A stretch of DNA of 64,000 nt, taken from contig NW_019091368.1 of NCBI RefSeq assembly GCF_001949145.1, positions 152,008-216,007 of the forward strand. The letters run 5' to 3'. Below, one piece after another: positions 62,544 to 64,000 of the stretch. Every line of letters starts with the position of its first letter. The first letter of the stretch is position 1. A program made the position numbers and the translations under genes. The stretch is from Acanthaster planci. Taxonomy: Eukaryota; Echinodermata; Asteroidea; Valvatida; Acanthasteridae. Under the pieces are notes generated by a model. That model was not told where the DNA came from, made no database searches, and saw only the letters and a program-made list of their open reading frames with translations.

Positions 62544-62819
62544 GTGCGTCAAGCCTTTGGCCTTGTGGTGTATGGGACACAGACACGCTGCATTATTCTG
62601 TGTTCCACGTGCGCTTGTGTGATATTAGTAGAAAGACAGTTAAACTGCTCCATAAAGTTCCAAGGCTAAATGCTGACAGTTATAATGACACACGATTCAA
62701 CCTAACATGGTTTTGTGGATTGGTTGATCCGGTATTCCTCAAGGTTAACTGAGTTCTTGACTGATAAATTGCACTTTAGTCCCATCCAATCACATCTCCT
62801 TTTCCTCTTTGGCCATCTT

Positions 62820-64000
62820 TCAGGTGTCTCCATTGGTCGTTCCAGTCTTCTCTTCATTGGTGACCAAGAACAATTTCTGGCACCAGTGTGTAACAACAAC
62901 TACAGAAAAAAAACCGAAGAACAATGAAAGCACTGGAGTACAAAGTGAATTGTTCTAAATCGGAACAAGCTTAGTTTTCCATTTTATTTTTCAACAGGTG
63001 TTGTGCATGGCAGCCATCTGTCCGGAACTGCTTTTGTTATGGAGGGATAGTACAAAAGGTCTACTCAGATGTATCCCACAGGAAGAAAAGCTCTCACCAG
63101 AAAAAATGCTGCCATGCGCAACCTCTCTTAAAAATCTCCGAGTAGCACTAAATAAAAGAAGGGGCACATATCATGGCTTTGCTGGGCTAATACAAACTGG
63201 GTAGTGGAACTAGGTGGTTTTCAACAGTCCACTCTGTCTACATCTTAGGCTTCATCCATGAAATCAACTGCTGATTATAGACCTACACTGCTTAAATTAA
63301 ACAGACATCCTAGGATATGTGCATTGATATCAAGGATTTCCGGTTGCATCATAGTTATTAAGATGACAATTTCAAAGTCCCATGGTTAAAATTCAGATAT
63401 GAGGCCGGTGACCGTCAGAGATGAAGTTGAATATTCTCCCTCCCCCAATACTGACAGACTTCCACCTTGGACTTCGCTTTCTGTGACACTGCTCAACTCC
63501 GCCTACTAGAGAGGCAACCCAACTGTATGCCAGTTTAACAGCCTCAATGCATCGGAAATTGGTTGCTACATGTGGCATAACATAACAGCCCAACTTCACG
63601 TTTACATACATGCAAAAACTTGGTGCAACATGCGAGGGTGTACATTTCAAACCAACTAGCCCTTACAAAGACAAGTCAAAATGTTGGCAACTCTCAGTCT
63701 CTGTATCTGAGTGAATGAGATCTAAATAGTCTATGCCATATCCAGGGTTTAGGTCGGAGGGAAGCCAACATGAGATTGGTTTTTGTTCCATACATATAAC
63801 CTCATTGCCTCCTCAAAGTGGTGGCCTTTTCACTTCATGGGGTAAAAATATTGCAACATGTTTGGGGGGGGGGGGAATTTTGCCCCTCCCCAACTCTGGG
63901 AACGCCACTGGTGTGTTCAGTCCATCCACCTACCGTCTAGTTTGTGGAGGAGAGTCGGTATCTTGGCCGGTCGGACCAAGATGAAGTAGAACGGTATGCC
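62820..64000 (-). CDS. Second SLC7-type transporter, last two exons (partial)
   Basis: The minus-strand exon 64000-63934 reads GIPFYFILVRPAKIPTLLHK and ends CTAGACG|GTAGGT. The final exon 62899-62820 follows a TTTTCTGTAG acceptor. Phase 1 joins them, and the last exon reads [20 protein letters not shown] and then TTNGDT before TGA. These correspond to exons 11 and 12 of the plus-strand SLC7 gene ([40 protein letters not shown]), with the same intron position and phase. Even the first intron bases after the donor (GTAGGTGGATGGA) are the same. The tail is eight residues shorter. It is a tail-to-tail paralogue whose body lies beyond the right edge. It could be functional or a partial copy. Confidence 0.88.
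63732..63910 (-). mobile_element. Probable CAGTGGCG-type MITE in the last intron of the second SLC7 gene
   Basis: On the minus strand, CAGTGGCGTTCCCAGAG followed by a C-rich run begins at 63910, 24 bp downstream of the exon end. The other end near 63732-63745 (CTATGCCATATCCAGGG) is a degenerate match to the family terminus. A 14-G run lies at about 63864-63877. The boundary at the low end is uncertain. Confidence 0.45.

Larger units (their letters stand above)
54956..62819. other. Convergent 3' regions of the two SLC7 genes and intergenic DNA
   Basis: No supportable exon lies here. The 3' UTR of the plus-strand SLC7 gene occupies an unknown part from 54956; an AATAAA at 58305-58310 is one possible late poly(A) signal. 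Repeats in it are a foldback at 55814-55964, GTGACCGGTC-like words near 56615-56655, a SINE-like copy at 59912-60010, a foldback at 61003-61119 and a GGATTCGTCACTGC repeat end near 60515. The rest is AT-rich. Confidence 0.5.

Noticed and set aside
62715-62927. Plus-strand frame over the last exon of the second SLC7 gene
   Set aside because: The minus-strand reading is homologous to SLC7 exon 12; the plus frame is its shadow.
1-64000. CRISPR arrays, operons or prokaryotic defence systems
   Set aside because: The window is plainly eukaryotic with spliced animal genes. The tandem repeats lack regularly spaced unique spacers.

Overview
This is eukaryotic, intron-rich genomic DNA, most likely from a marine invertebrate deuterostome. 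An echinoderm is my best guess, at low confidence. The grounds are introns of about 0.3 to 8.5 kb with GT-AG borders, AT-rich noncoding DNA with many short foldback repeats, recurring TAGGCCTA-type and TACATGTA-type words, a LINE tail, and animal genes that align with vertebrate proteins but are clearly diverged. Most open frames in the window are chance frames inside introns. The real genes had to be assembled exon by exon from splice sites, reading phase and protein similarity.

Layout. (1) 500-8881, minus strand: the 5' half of glucosidase II alpha (GANAB), nine coding exons, running off the left edge. (2) 8882-9300: a 419-bp interval between the start codons of GANAB and a divergent gene. 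(3) 9301-12786, plus: five exons of a PH-domain protein with a Pro/Gln-, Gly/Trp-, His/Asp- and Gly-Gly-Asp-rich tail. (4) About 15460-15915: the 3' tail of a dead LINE. (5) 18530-28834, plus: heparanase (HPSE), ten exons, both catalytic glutamates present, apparently without the vertebrate linker peptide. (6) 28835-38405: a long interval with repeats. (7) 38406-54955, plus: a complete SLC7-type amino-acid transporter light chain, with two tandem copies of the TM8 exon. (8) 54956-62819: noncoding DNA with repeats. (9) 62820-64000, minus: the last two exons of a close SLC7 paralogue, tail-to-tail with the first.

The genes do not form one pathway. GANAB trims N-glycans in the ER, heparanase cuts heparan sulfate, and the SLC7 proteins exchange amino acids at the membrane. 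The strongest unusual signal is the TM8 exon pair (50911-51014 and 51735-51838). Both are 104 nt long with identical phases and differ at 9 of 34 residues. Using both would shift the frame, so they are predicted to be mutually exclusive exons that exchange a helix next to the substrate path. Also notable are the fresh inverted SLC7 duplication, the modular PH/His/Asp protein, a probable bidirectional promoter and several foldback or MITE-like elements.

Limits: exon borders come from reading consensus sites by eye, UTRs and promoters are largely unmapped, and two assembly gaps lie inside introns.
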